The notes under the pieces were generated by a model. That model had not been told where the DNA came from, did not search any database, and saw only the letters and a list, made by a program, of their open reading frames with translations. Position numbers and translations under genes: made by a program. From the NCBI RefSeq assembly GCF_963675165.1, contig NC_087380.1, positions 5,278,071 to 5,342,070 on the forward strand: a DNA stretch of 64,000 nt, written 5' to 3'. Origin of the DNA: Halichondria panicea. Its lineage: Eukaryota > Porifera > Demospongiae > Suberitida > Halichondriidae. Shown here in pieces: positions 36,101 to 51,100 of the stretch; within the stretch, counting starts at the first letter, position 1; each line of letters opens with the position of its first letter.

Positions 36101-39100
36101 GAGCTTAAGAGATTTCAATGTTTCAGATGACGTCCAACAAACACAAGATTGTGATACGTACTGAGTTAAGTGCATGTTGCTGTAAACATTTCACTCAATA
36201 ACATATGGTTAGGAATGATATACATACGTACCTTACGGTATGCATTGACATACACTTATTTCCATTTAGCTGTTTCAGTATATAGATTTCTATGAAGATT
36301 TTTCAGTGTGCATGCATACCCTTTATCAGTTTCCCTATCTTTTTCAGTATGCATTTACTTACCCCTTAAGTGTGACAAAATGATTAACGTTTGGCCGCAA
36401 AACATTGTCAACCGAACCTTTGAACATCGCCAGCTGAGCAGGGAGTTTTAGCAAACGAGTATGGCTATTGAGCTTCAGGTAGAAATTCTGAGCCTGGTAT
36501 AAGCACATAATTATAATAATAGGTACAGGGCCGTCGCCACCAGTCCGGTTAGTCAGGTTTTGACCTGACCACTTTTTGACTTTTATACTGTAAACCACAA
36601 TGGACAAGGGGCGGGGCTGCCCACATAGACTATACTTCAGCTCTACAGCTCTGCATTCAGCATTAACTTTTCAAGCCTTCCTGATCAGGCTCACAACCAT
36701 CCATTTCAAAGTCTGACAACAATCACTATAATAATTATATCTGCATGGGGCTATGGACTGGTGATCCCTGAGGCCCACTTCCACCAATAAACTGAACCAT
36801 TGCCTTTATTTTTTCATTTTTTTACCTTTTATCTTTTACCTTTTTGTTTTTTTGCATATACTACATGTATACCTTGTATAGGTACCATGGTATTTTCATC
36901 TGGGTCATTAATAGTCACTACTGAAAGCGGGCGTGGCTGGAACATTCGGTGCGCTATAGCGCGCATTTCTATTGTTAACCTGACCAGTACACAATAACAA
37001 AATTGGTGGCTACGGTCCTGAGTTACATGCACACATGCAGTCATGTAATTAAAAACATGCCATGCATGTAGTTGCTTGTGTATCAAAATCTATGACGTTA
37101 CCTCCGAAAACTCTATTATTGGTCCTGAAGGACTAACAGCTAAAAGTAAGCCAATCCAGTAGATACATGTGCATAGAACAAGTAGAATATTTGGGGGAAA
37201 TACAAACGATGAGGATAATTATGTGATAGCATGTCTCTCATAATTTGAGCCAGGTTGTATGGAATATCCCTGGGCTACATACATGTTATCAGGAGCACAT
37301 AAAGAGAAGGAGCATCTAACTGTGTGGAAAAGCTGTTGTCTAAGTGGTAGGACTAAATATCTCCATTCAGTTTTGCTGTGCCATGCTGACCTAGATCTGC
37401 TAGACTAATTAGTCATCATTATCATCTAGGTAGCTACTAAGCTACTTTCTATCAGAGCTGGGCATGCTGGTTCTGCACTGAGCTTGGTCTCTCAGTCTGC
37501 TCCTAGATCCTGGCCTTGATAGATTTTCTTAGTGTCTTAATTAATGCGTGGACGACTACTCTACGTCACGATTGTGAGCTACATATTGCCCACGTTCATA
37601 AAAATGTATGTGGATCACGCGACTTCGCATACCAGGCTTCACTTTTTCTTTCATGTCCATCATGTCCTTCTTTAGTGCCTCCCACCATCTCTAGCTCATT
37701 TATATTGAGAGAACAGACAAGAACAAGAAAAAGTAAAGCCTGGGGACGAGGCTAAATTAGATGCTCCTTCCCTTTATGTGCTCCTAATGTAGCCCAAAAT
37801 GTAGTATGCACGATTATCCATGCAATAACGTATGGCAAATTAGAGACATGTCTTAGATACCTACATGCAGTGCATCCAATCTCCATATAATTATTGCTGT
37901 GCATATAATTTATTAGGTACTTTTCATTGGCTAATAGAGCTATCAACAATACAATATAATTCCCTGGGAATTATGGCTCAATATCTTTATATGCTCTTGT
38001 GTAAATTGTTATGAATTTTTGTAGGCCATTGTACTACATATCCCACACAGTACATGAATTCTTTGCCTAACAGGCGTAATTAAATTACACATGTAGTCCG
38101 TGCACATTGTAATTTGGTGTTGGGAGTAATAATCACCATGGCATTCCTTTTAGCTACACCTGCATGTTTACTAGTTCTAAGCAAAACTGGGGAGTCCCAC
38201 CTTGTGGGCAGTAATCCAGTAGCAGCCTATACACTCACTACACATTATCGTATGACTGAAAGCCTGACATAGTACCTGACCGTGCATGTACTTTTTTCAA
38301 AGTGACCCTTTTTGTTTATGTATACAGTGTGACTGTATTGTATAACCTCCATGATGCAGTTACATGGACGATCTACACAGCACCATGCATATCCACTGTT
38401 CATGTACTAGAATATACCTTAGAGCTACAGATACATGAATAGCTATAGCAAAAATTTATTCTCTATACGGTCTATATACGCAATTTAAAATTCTGAAACA
38501 GCCTACTCACTTTTCCTCCTCTTTGGTGGTCTGAGGACAACTTCCTCTGGGAGCCGAGTCTTGTCAAGCTCCACCCCTCGTCCCTCCCCATCCTTGTGGG
38601 TGGTGGAGGAATGAGATGCTACCACGACGGTCACCTGACCTCGCTGTCTTGCTTGTTGGAGCAGTAGCCTAGCCTATTGTGTGTGTGGAAGGAAATACAC
38701 ATATACGCATAACTTCTAGTAGGGGGGGGGGGGGTGAACCTTCCCCCTGCAGACATAATCACACATAAATTAGTACAACATCACACATATGAAATCATCA
38801 TTATTATTAGTACAACATCAGACGCTTACGCGTGCCCAAAACCTTCCCCCCAAACTTTTCATCTAGAATAAAACTCTGACTTAAGGACAAAACTGTACAA
38901 TTGGAGAGTATAATTATACTTTGTCTCGAAATTGATGTACATGTAGCTACCACAACCACAAGTTCTTAATAGCAAAAAGAGAGGGCGAAATTTTTGTCAT
39001 ACGTTATTGCAACCACAACGCTCAACCAGCGTCTTCTCTCATAAACCAAAGCCAAGATATTATAACTCAACAGTTAGCATTACATCACATTACAAGGTAC

Positions 39101-42100
39101 ATGTACCAGCTAGAATGTACACACACAATGTACATGTACTGTTGTCTCTCGATTCGTACATGAATAGTCGCATTTAATTGAGAGACACGTGTGTCATGTA
39201 TGACTGCGTATATGTAGAGACAACAGTAACCATGATTAACATCTTCTCCTTTCACCTTATCATATGCATAGCCGAGTATCTTCTGTCCGTCCACACTCAA
39301 AATCTGGTCCCCCGCCTGCAGTGAATTGCTGACCTCAGCAGGACCTCCCGGGGAAATGTTTGAGATAAGGACGGAGGGAGCACCCCCCACCAACTCCCCC
39401 TTCTCTATATTGAAACCCAGACTCTTCTTGTCGTCAGTGTATAGAGTGACGGCCTTCACTTGAGCAAGACCATCCAGACTAATGTCACTGTCTGCTTGGG
39501 TATGCTGGGAGGAAATCAAGAAGAGAGGAATATGATTATATTGATTAAACTTTACAAGTTATTCATTGGCTCATGCCTGTTCTCTGCTCTTACACTAGAC
39601 GCACACTGCACATAATTATTTGTACTAAATGTATGGGCATTCAAAGATTACCACAGCAAAACGATAATAGATATAGCATAGCCTTTGTTTACTGGATTTG
39701 AACCAGAAATGACCACATTGTACCATGTGATACGCACATGTGTACTGTACACTAAGGTAATAACAGTTATCAGATAAACTTACTTTTCCTTTTTGTTGCT
39801 CCTGTGTTTCTTCCACCTTATGTTGTCGTAGCAACACAAAACGGACAGTAGGTGGGGCCTTCGCAAGCAACTCTTGAACCTTCTGCTGACTCATTCCGAG
39901 GACACAGGTGTCATTGACTTTGAGAATCATGTCCCCCCACTTAAGACGCCCACATAGCTCTGCCACGCCCCCCGGTTGTATACCCATGATTACGATCCCA
40001 CGAAGAGACTGGGTGGTGCTGGCAACAATGCTCAGCCCTAAACCAGCCTTGCCCTTCTGTAGTAGCACTTCAAACAGGTGACCGTCTGCCTCAGGAAATT
40101 CAGCTCTGAGTGCCAAGATTATACTGTAAATACATCATACTTTCTTTTGATGCTTTAATTAAGTGCAGGGTCTTCTTTCTTGCCCCATAAATGTAGTACA
40201 TAAATGTAATACATGTACATGGCCTCCTACAGTACAACGTAATTTCCTCACCTAATTGCAGGGTCTTCCTCTTCTTCGATGGCCCATGAGTTGTGGTGTG
40301 AATGCTCGGGCGACTCCTGTAGTGTGTGAGTGCGTGGGTACTTGGCAGGACGACCCGTATCCTGGGTGTCTTTTTTTCCTTCTTTCTTGCCAGATGTATG
40401 AGTAGATAATGGACCCATCGGTTCTGTGTGAAGGGCATTATTATCAGAGCAGCAGCATTTAATATCACAATCACATGTACAATGTATCACAGGAGAAGAG
40501 GATACCACTTAGATAACTCCCCCTCATCTTCACTACAGCACATGTATCTGCTATAATGAAGACGTGACCTGGGAGTGCTTCCGGTAAGCACGAAATTTAT
40601 TCAACAAAATGCTTTTAGAGGCCATTCAACGACATTTAAGTACCTCGAAAATTTCGCGCTGTACATTGTATATTCTATTGATATGTCCTAATTACACTTT
40701 CAGGGATTCTTCAGTGAATACACACATACACCATCAACCAAACTTTTGAAGTGCATATTATTTTAGCATTTTTACGGATTGGCCTCAAAATAATACGCCT
40801 CGAAATTTGGAATCATTGCGGCTATCCTCAAAATGGCGAAATATGGTCCTCTAAAATTTGGCTACACGGTAGTAATGAAGAGAACATTATTACAGTACTT
40901 TCCTTAATCTCACCATCTTTGGATCTCCTTGCTGACTTCTTGTCTTCAAATACATCGTCTCCAATCTTTCGATGTTTCTTTCTAGAACCACTACCATTGA
41001 AGACTAGTCCCTTAGGGGCGTGGCTGACTGTGTTGTGTCTCCGTTCCACCTTAGGTCGTGGTGGCATTCCAGACCGGAACCTGGTCTCAGATTGGGACTT
41101 GTTCATTGGTCGCGGACTGACTTCTGGCCGTGATGGTTGGTTCAGGTGTGGGGGGTGTTCCTGCAGTTTAACAAACATACAATAGGCTAGCTTCCATGTA
41201 CAATGAAAGCACTGCGGGTGCTAATGCCTCGGTGGAGGTGTCAAAGCTACATAACATAAAGCTAGCTAATAGCAATAGCTTTTATACACACATTACACAT
41301 GTATAATTTATCATGATGAATATTTTTATAAATTTTGCTGCCTGCAGAACAGAGAAACTCAACAAGTGCGTAATGATCGACCATGATGTTAAAAACGATT
41401 GATGTAAAACGTTCAAGTCTTGGCTGCAGCAGCAGAGCCTTACAGCTCTCTTCTCACTCTTGCAGCTACCAATAGCTAGTGTTCTAGTGCAGAGTTAACT
41501 ACTAAGTAGAGTAGCAACACTCCATAGACAAGTTTTGCTACGCACTCTTCTGAAAAGGCTGCAATGGCATTCCAAGTAAGCAAAACTAGGCACAACTCGA
41601 GAACGAAGCATTATTTTGCAAAATCCACGAACAAGAAAACGTTACTAGAAGCCTATAGAAACTCTTACTTACAGTTCATTGATCCTTGAGCAGCTGTAGC
41701 AGCCTACACACACAGACACAGACACAGGTACAAACACACTACCGTATACCTCGCTTGCGCATGCGCACCGAGGCATAATAACATGCATGTACATGTAAGC
41801 AATATAAATGCACAGAATCATGAATCACGCTATTACAGTATTCTGTAATTGCCTATTGCTTGTAGTACACTGTAACATGTGCGCTCCTACATATACATTG
41901 TATATGTGTACAAGCAATAAAAAGCAGCGAATTTTAAGTGAATAGCTTACGAAGTGTTGTGCTGCTTGAGGAGGAGGAGGAGGAGGCTGTCTCACATAAG
42001 GCTGGGTAATAAGAGGGGGTGGTTGAGATTGAGACTGCTGCATGGCCATCATGTGAATGTCACTGTACTGTGGGGGGTCACGATTGACGGGCCCGGGGGT

Positions 42101-45100
42101 CATGTGATTGTGCGACATTCCCGGCCACTGACTGCCCCCAATAATGGGCGAGTGTTGAATTATGTGTCCGTTAGAGCTGGGTGTGTTCAGACTCCAAGTT
42201 GGTGGTTGTTGAGCAGGATATGAGTGTGGTGGTCCTTGTGACATCATTGGTGGGGCGGGACTTGGACTAGGCTGATGTGGGAACATATACGGGGGAGGAG
42301 GGGGTTTTGACATTTGATCCTCGTACGGAGTGAAATATCCCCCCGGAACATTAATGTTCGGCGGGGGAGGTACTCCGGGGGGGTGATATGTAGGTGCCCC
42401 ATACATACTTTGTATCATTCCGTGTGGCGGATATTGTGGCCCTGGGGCCATCACGGGGTGCAGTTGAATGTTACCTTGTGCCCCCTGGATTCCCTGAGGG
42501 TAGTAGCTCGACTGCTGAACAGGCATAATTCCTTCGGTGATACTAGATCTCGTACCGGGGGTGTTGATGTACGGAGAACCCCCTGAGGGAATTATGTAAC
42601 TTTGGACTTGCGGTGCTGGCGTGTACACAATGATTAGTTCTTCACTTCGAGTTGACGCTCGTTTCAATATTCCTTTGGCCTTAGTCAAATTGAAACCGGC
42701 TAAACTCTTACCGTTGATAGCTGTGATTCGATCTCCGGCACGGATTCTACCATCCCTACCTACCGCTCCACTGCTAGACAAAGACTTCACAATGACACAG
42801 CTGTTCTTTTCATCGTACGCTAAGTTCATGCCGTATCCCGCCCCAATTTTACGAATTCGTATTTCTCTCGGTTCGACTTCACTCGAGTGGTCACCGAAGT
42901 CACTAAGTTCGGGAGAAAGACCATCAACGTTACTTTCTTGAGAGCTGCACAAAATGCCTTGAGGGGAAGAATAGTTTACTGTTAGGTTTTCTTGTGTGGG
43001 TGTACTTGGATAAGAATCGTTGGTGGTGGTTTGATTGGTTTTATGTCCTCGAGAAGTCAATCGTTTTCCTTTCGTTCTCTTAGGGACTTTTTCCTTAGGT
43101 TTTACCTTTTGTCCATCGCTGCTGCTCTTGATTGACCTTTGACTTCTATCGGAAGAAGGGGAGGACACATAGACAGGGGTGGTGTTGTACTCACGTGTTA
43201 GGCTACCACTAGTCATAGTGCTGCTATTGGATTCGGGCCCCAACTCACTCTGACTTGGCTGACTCTGTGAGTTTACGATCGTATTATCGGAAGAACTCAG
43301 CGATTCGTGAGAAAATTCATTTACACTGTCAGTGCAAGAACTTTTTTTAGGGACGGGTATACTCAGAGGCTGCGAGAGACGAGCTCCCTCCTCCGGCTTT
43401 ATTCTGGTGAGGTCAGACAGTGAGCGGCCTTTTTCAGGGCTTGAGATACGAGACAGTAGTGCCGGTGATATGGGGGAGGCGGGAGAGAGTGGGGAGGGGG
43501 TATCCATATGGGGGGAGTCGATATCGTCTGCCGAATGAGTCTCGAGTTTAGTTTGAGTGATTTCAGTTTCGATTTGAGCCAACAGTGATGGCTGCTCCGA
43601 TACATGTTCCTGTGGTCCACCAGAATTGAGTTTTGGTTGTTGAGCATTAGTAGCCTCAGGAGCTGCCTCATCTCCGTGGGGGGCATCATCAGATTTTTCA
43701 TCTTGGGGGTCATCTTTAGAATAGGGGGGCGGGGGTTCATCGTCATCCGTATCAGGTTTCTTCTTCTTTTCATCGTCTCCTTCCTCCTCTTCTGGGTTGT
43801 CTTGGCCCTCGGACTCCGCCTCTGTGGCTACGCCCTCCGGCTCCTCCTCTTCGTCAGAGAGTGGTTTCTGGTCCTCGTCGTCCTGTCCCAGACTAGCTCT
43901 CTGCATAAGGAACAACAGCATAACAAGTTAATTGCAAGTCAGAGTCTCAGTAATACAACATACATGTACATGTACGTAGTAACAGCTGCTACATTTGATA
44001 CTATGATGTATATACCTCAAATGCCAGGGCGGCATGGACAGCACCCTCTTCGGGCCCCTCCATGGAGTAAGGGGAACACAGTTCACTCTCGAGCTCAGGG
44101 CCCCCTGGCAGGGGGTGGTACACACCAATACTCACAGTACCCCCTAGAGGAACGGCCACCAGCTGTTGTACAGCAAAGTCCAGTGAGTGATTGAGCACAG
44201 ACATGTTGTTGACACTGAGCAGTTTGTCGCCTATTTTCAGACCGCCATCTGTCTCGGCAGCCCCGCCTTCCACTAGCGAGTGGATCAGGATCACCTTTTC
44301 ACCAGAATGGAGCGGGTCCTGTGGGGGGGGGGAGGTGTAAAAGAGTGTACATGCATCCAGGCTTAATTATAGTTTTGTTTCTGTGTACTCGACGTACAGT
44401 ACATGTATGCAACACTACAATGTAGGTAGGTAAAATAGCACTAGGTGTAACATTTAGTCATGTGGATTAAACTAACTACATGTAAAACGTGTGACAAGAC
44501 AGAATCTAGTATACATGTACACACGTACGTGTGTGTGCCAGCTAAATTAAGGGCAATTACACATCAATTTAGCAAAAGCTTGCAAATAACTCCCTCGGAA
44601 TTGATACGTGGATAGTGTTCGTGGTTTTAATTTTGCTGAATTGATACATGTACATGTACCACTAAACAACTCACAGCAAAGTCCAGAATGCTGAATCCCA
44701 GTCCCTGATTCCCCTTCTCCAAAACCACCTCGGAAAGTTCATCCTCCCAGAGCGTGGAACCAGGAACCGGAGATAAGAGACTAGAATCTGAATCCAGAAT
44801 GGAATCAGGACTTTGTAGAGACTCATCCAGTCCAGACATCTGACTGGAACTACGATACGAAGCGTAGTCAAACTGTAACAGGGCGGAGTCTCTATTATGG
44901 TCCTCGTCACTTTTCATTCGCTCTTCTTCTTCTGCCTGCCGTTGCCGCTCTTTAAGCTCTGCCTCCTGAGCCACCAACTCTTCGTCCTGCTCCTGTAGGT
45001 GACGCAAGAACTCCTCACGCTTTTGCTGGAGGGAAAAGTGCCGAAGTGTATATGGTGACATCAATTATACGTGTAGGTGACATTGTATGAATAGATACAC

Positions 45101-48100
45101 ATGCAGTCACAACAACTCCATGAGGACACTAACAAGAAACATGCTCTCAAAAGGGCAAAGTCGAGCAACTAATACACAATATCTGCTACAAAACTATTTG
45201 TAAGACATTTCTATTCTGCCTTACATTTCTGAATCAGTTCAAACCTAACAGTTTTCTACCACCAATGAAGCACACTCACTTCGAATCTCTGCTTGATGAG
45301 TTTCTTCTGCTGCTCGTGCCTCACCCTCCACGACTTGCGCTCGAGTCGTCGGGAGAAGTTGTCCCCGAGGCCAGAAAGGTCGCAAGAAGGCAGTGCGAGG
45401 AGAGTGTCAGAGTTTGAGAGGAGCTTGTCCTCTTCCGAGTCTGAGAGAGCGCCCTCAGGGGAGTCTGGGGAACAGAGGCAATAAATACAGATTTATGCCG
45501 TAAGATTTGTATACAGCCTATTGTTACAACACTGGCACACACAGTACAAACACATCTACATGTACAAGTACATTGTAGCAAGCAGGAATAACTACATTCC
45601 TATAATCAAGACTTTCGCAGGTTGCTACTAATGCAGAGTTCATGTACATGACGCTGTATGAGTTTTTAATCCCTGTTAGTGTATATTATTGAATGCGACC
45701 ACACTCACTTGTTGTTGGACTTGACCCTGCCCCCTCTCCACGGCCGCTCACTCGACACACAACCACCTGCACAAAGTTTGGGGTGTACTTGACGACCTCG
45801 ATGGCCTCTTGATGTTGTAGCCCCACCAGAACACTCCCGTTAATCTCTAGGATCTCATCACCCACTCTCAGGATGCCATGATGACCAACTGGACCCTGGG
45901 GAATACACACATGTAAACTAAAATGTCAGACTTAAGTGAAGAAGGGTATATTGTTACAGATACACTTGTGTAATAAAAGTCAACACCAAATATGACATAA
46001 ACAGCTTAATAATCTCAGGCTAACGATACAACATACATGTACAGCTGTACGTGCACGTATACACCATATATATACATTAACCACATTCAACACCTAAATT
46101 ACTATTACTACTGATCATACACTGTACATGTAATGCCTATACACGTACACGTACATGTCAACTCCCAAGTGAAAAACAGCATTCACCTTCTAGTTAGGAA
46201 CATATTGTATGTACTAGGTTTGTAAGCGACTCCTATACTGTACTGTACAGTACAATTATGTACAATGTCAAACTTCAGGCAATCTTCACTTAGCTACTTG
46301 TACGTGTACATGTACATGTATGTATAACTCAAAATGTGTCCCATGCATGAGTACCTGCGGATGTATGTACTGGATTACATGATGCACAGAGCCAGAATGG
46401 GGCTCCCCCTCCTCGTCAAGTTCGGCTGTGCTCTCCATACGAATACCCAAACCACCCCCCTCTGTTTTGTACACCTCGTCAACCTGAGGTATGGGGTCAA
46501 ATTAGACAACTGTTACCTTGTCTGTAGTGAACTGTCACACAGCTATTAATTTTAATGATCTGAACACAAGTTCTATAGCCAGAATTGATTCAAAGAAGAC
46601 GTCTAAGTGATAGCACTGTAAAGCTACGTACATGTACATGTACTTCCTGGAACCACAGATCAGCAAGTGAATCTACACTGTACATTCAATATTGGTGCGT
46701 CTCACCTTGACGACGTAGTCTGGTCCGAGTATAGAGGTCCACTTGTCGACCACCTCCCAGGCCTGCCTTCGCGGGGGGTCCTCGCTGCTGGAGTCCACAA
46801 TTGTGGGGAGGGAAGGGGCTACATTAGGAGAGAGGGGTGCATTAGTGAGTCGCCAGTGTATGTACAAGTACATCGTTTTTTAATCACCAAAACATGACTA
46901 CAACTGTAGATGCTAAAAGACACTATGGGTATAATTATAAAAAGCAATCTGTGACCCTACACTCACGCTGGATGCCGGCCACCTTGGTCCTCCGTCTACT
47001 CAGCATTAATTTTACCGGGTTGCCACTGTTACGCAACACCGAGGCAGCCTCCATGTTCTCCAGTCCCTTCAGGGAGTGGCCACCCACCTTCAGGATACGA
47101 TCACCCACGGTGATACGCTTGGCTTGGGCAGCTGCCCCATTCGGGTTCATGGACGTGATGTAGATGCCGTTTACCTCTTCTGCATGTGTGTGTGTGGGGA
47201 CGGGGGGGGGGGGGGTACAGAGTGCATAAAGTGCAATGTGTATTCATGTACTCCTGGTATCAGCCATTACTTATTACAGTGGTCTACACTTGGTTGATTG
47301 GGAGTACCATGACAAGACTACTTAGGCAGTCTCACATGACAGGTCAGTTTTCTGTACGTAGAAGTACATTTGGAAGCTCAGAACATGCGCTCTACCATGT
47401 GGTGGTCTGTAAAACTCAAAACGGATTTCGAATTTTAGTTACCTTTTGTCAAATTATACTACGACGGTTAATTCAAACTATTGCATGCATGTACATAAAG
47501 CTACGCTTACCTCCTGTATCAGTGTTGACCAAGCCAGCAATGGTGATACCCAGCCCCTTGTTGTTGCCACGGTGAAGCTCCACCTCAAATTCCTCCAGAT
47601 CATCGTCAGAGGACTGCATTGAGACAAGCATACACTGTAAATCTAGCAATGTACATGTACAGCAATAGTAAGAGTGCCATGACATTTAATTGCATAATGT
47701 TGATGAAAATTAAAAAAGCATTGTGGGAAGTGCATATCTTTGAACACTTAGCACTCACGTCGTTGATATCAGGGACTTCCCCTGTTGACGTCTCCACAGA
47801 TACGGTTCTAGCTATGACTAATCTGATTGGTTGACCAGCCTGATAGACAGTCCTCAGCCTGGTGATGATGTCATCATACTCCATGTGGAGCACACTCTCC
47901 TCGTTAATCTGCAGCAGCTGGTCCTCCCTCTGTAGTTGTCCATCCTGAACAAGTGTATTGAATGCAATTAAAGAGCAAAATCAAATTACCATGTATACAT
48001 GTAACTCTAGTAATCATGGTTACGTTACTATAGTGGTATGAGGGGCCAACTCGTTGTTCTCACAATACAGTTTTATCGAGGGAGTGACATCGTAAGTACC

Positions 48101-51100
48101 CATTTGACTTCTTCACAATACCTAAGCTAAATCGCACAATGCACTTGTACTCACGCAGTACATGGATGTGTAGCGCACGCACGCACACACATACACACAC
48201 ACGCACACACACACACACACACACCACATAGCACGCACACACACACACACACACACCACATAGCACGCACACACACACACACATACACGCACACACGCAC
48301 ACACACACGCACTGCTCTCTACAACCACTGTGCAATATTCCCTGAGCTACACGTACTGTACTCAATACTCTTAAAACAGTATATACCTGTTCGGCCACGC
48401 CCCCAGACACGAGAGAGTGTACCACTGTCTTCTTAGGTTCCCCCACAGATACTATGCCGAACCCAAACCCTCGACGACCATCGTTAGGCAACTCTATCGT
48501 CACAATTTGCTGTTGCTGTGACTCCCACTCCTTATCACCAGTCACCTGGACGGGAAGGGAGAAAACTGTATCTAAAGTATAATAATTATTACATGTGTAC
48601 AGAACGTAATAAGCTGCATGATTGAACGTCAGGCTTTGATTCCAGCATACAGAGAATCTACATGTACAGCGTGTACATTGCACATGTGAGTGTGCACTGT
48701 TCATGCATGAACAATTAATGGGTTGCTAGGCAAGAAAACAATTAGCCAAGGAAATTGATCTAAAACTAGTAAGTCTACATATACGATATAATTTTACCCA
48801 CACATAATTTATATGCAGTTTGATAATGAAAACACATTGTTACTGGGTGTGTAAGGTGTGTACGGTGATATGCATATATTGTACATTATTATGTGTACCT
48901 CATTCAAATCTCCGTTAACGATATCTTGTTGAGTCCGGGGGTGTGGTGTCGGAGTGGGAGGGGGTGAGGGTGGTGATTGTGTGTCTGGCTGTCCAGATGA
49001 TGGTTTGGTGATCATGTGACGATGTGCAGCTGGTGATTGTGAGGTGTGCCGACGTGATGGTGACATAGGTGGAGGGTGCCTGAGTGAGGGTGGTGAAGGG
49101 GGCGTGGCCTGTGAGGGGTGTTCCCTTATAACTACGAGCTCAACGGGGCCACGAGACGACTGGAGAAGGGACACAGCATCAGAGTGGGGGAGAGTACTTA
49201 GGGAGTGGCCATTGATGTGTGAGATCTGATCGTTCCTCCGCAGCCTACCGTCCCTGTGGAGGATGTGTATATTGGCTGTCACACACTGCATTACATAGTG
49301 GTGTACGAGCATGCCTGTTGATACTATGCATTAGAGTTTATATAGCTAGAACTATCACATTCCTAACGTTTTATACATGACTGTGCATGTAGTGCATACG
49401 TATTAAAGTGCATTCTTTAAATTGTAAGGTGGCACTGAAGCTCACACTAACTGTGTCAACTGTAATTATAATACATGCAAGAATGTACTGAAAAGTCGAA
49501 GAATGCGTGTGACCTAGTCACATAGGTGTGTGCACCACATCTTAGTGCCAAGAGCACTTATTGCACAGGGTACAAGCGCTATCATGTTGATGCTAATCAG
49601 CAGATAATTAGTGCATTGCATTCTTCAGTAAACCTACACATTGAGTCTACTTATACAGGCGGGACTTTCCATTAGCTGATAGAAAGCTACAGCTCAAAGA
49701 CCTAACATCAACACAATAATTAAAAATGGGATTACTGCTACTGTAACATGCACATATGCAGTTTGTATAATTATGTATAAGAGAGGTGCCCAACATAAAC
49801 AAAACACCTTTGCCATGCCAACCATTGCTACAAGCATTCCAGTTCTACCTACACACACTGGTAATGGAATACTTTCTCAACCTGTGATACATTACATGGC
49901 ACACATTTTTGACGGACAGTGTTTTGCAACTCCTTACAACTCCATAAATTGTTAATTGATACAAATTGGGTAGCCTAAAAGGTGAGGCTCGAGTATATAC
50001 ATGCAGTGGTGATAATTATAGTGATCCCTCACCTCTTAGCAATGCCTCCTGCCTGTAGGTCTTGAATGGAGAGTCCCACCTCTCCTTTCGCTTCGTTCTT
50101 TACTGCCTTCACCATGAAGCCGAGTCCCTCTGCACCTTTGTCCAGTCGAACAGTAAATGTTGTTTTTCTTTTCTCTGCCGTTGAAACGTCCATCGTCACT
50201 GACCCATTGGTCATGGGGTGTGTGGGTGGAGTGAGGGCGGGAGGCTGTTGTGGGGAGTGGAGGTGTGGACCCTCCAAGGAAGTCTCAGACATGTCAAATA
50301 GTTTTTCGACCGATTTCGTTTTACGGTATGGAAGTAGTGGGTGTGGTGAGTCAATGACAGGTTCCTGCGAGTGTTGAAACTGTTTCTGCATATGGGCGTG
50401 GTATGAAGGGGGAGGGGGGCGTGTCTCTGGTGATATCACTAGCTTCTTCCCACTCTCATGAGTCAATCCAGAAGCTTGTGTGTATAGTTCCGTTGGTCGG
50501 GGAGATGGGTCCAACGTTATAGCGGCACCAATCGGCTCAGGACGAGAGACATGGTTGCTATTGACAGCCATGTGAGGGATGGACCTGAGTGTGCTGATGT
50601 TAGGTTGTGACCCTGATAAAGACCCTCCACTACCAGGCCTAAGAAAACTCTCAGATGACTTCTTCCTTAGCATAGGGCCGCCATTAGTAGCGGATCTGTC
50701 TACTAAAGTGCTGGTGGAGCTGGAAAGATTCTTTATACGACTGTTGTTAAGAGAGCTCTCCATGGAAACATCGTTTAGAATGGATGCAACGATAGAGTCG
50801 TCTGAACTTCCATTCATGAGACTGGCCTGTCGCAACAGAGTGATTTCAGGTGTGTGTTTTGGTTCCAGTCCATCGATAGCACCTGTTCTAGAGTTTCCAG
50901 TGTGGGAGGGAGTTAATGATAATTTAAGTACTGGAGGTTGGACCAGCGTGCTCGGAGCGTCTACTCTGTGAGGTCTTTTCAAGACTACGTTTTTAGGTGT
51001 GACAGCATTTCGTAAAATCTTCAGTGATTCTTTTCGTTGAAGAAGTACTTTTCTTTTATGAGTAGGAGAGTCTTTCTTAGTGTCTTGGATACCAGTGATA

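Noticed and set aside
40578-40873. Possible sixth family C MITE ending GGCTACACGGTA
   Set aside because: The right end and CCTCGAAATTT words are similar, but no matching left terminus was found. It may be a decayed copy.
41954-42223. Plus-strand ORFs opposite the PDZ6 exon
   Set aside because: They are antisense shadows of the large Pro-rich scaffold exon, with Arg/Leu-rich composition typical of the complement of such sequence.
43604-44194. 196-codon plus-strand ORF rich in Leu/Val/Phe
   Set aside because: It is the complement of an acidic and proline-rich scaffold exon plus part of the PDZ5 exon. The apparent membrane segments are an artefact.
48060-48704. 214-codon minus-strand ORF with a long Cys/Val run
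   Set aside because: The Cys/Val run is translation of the CA microsatellite. Only 48387-48545 is a real exon, the first half of PDZ2.
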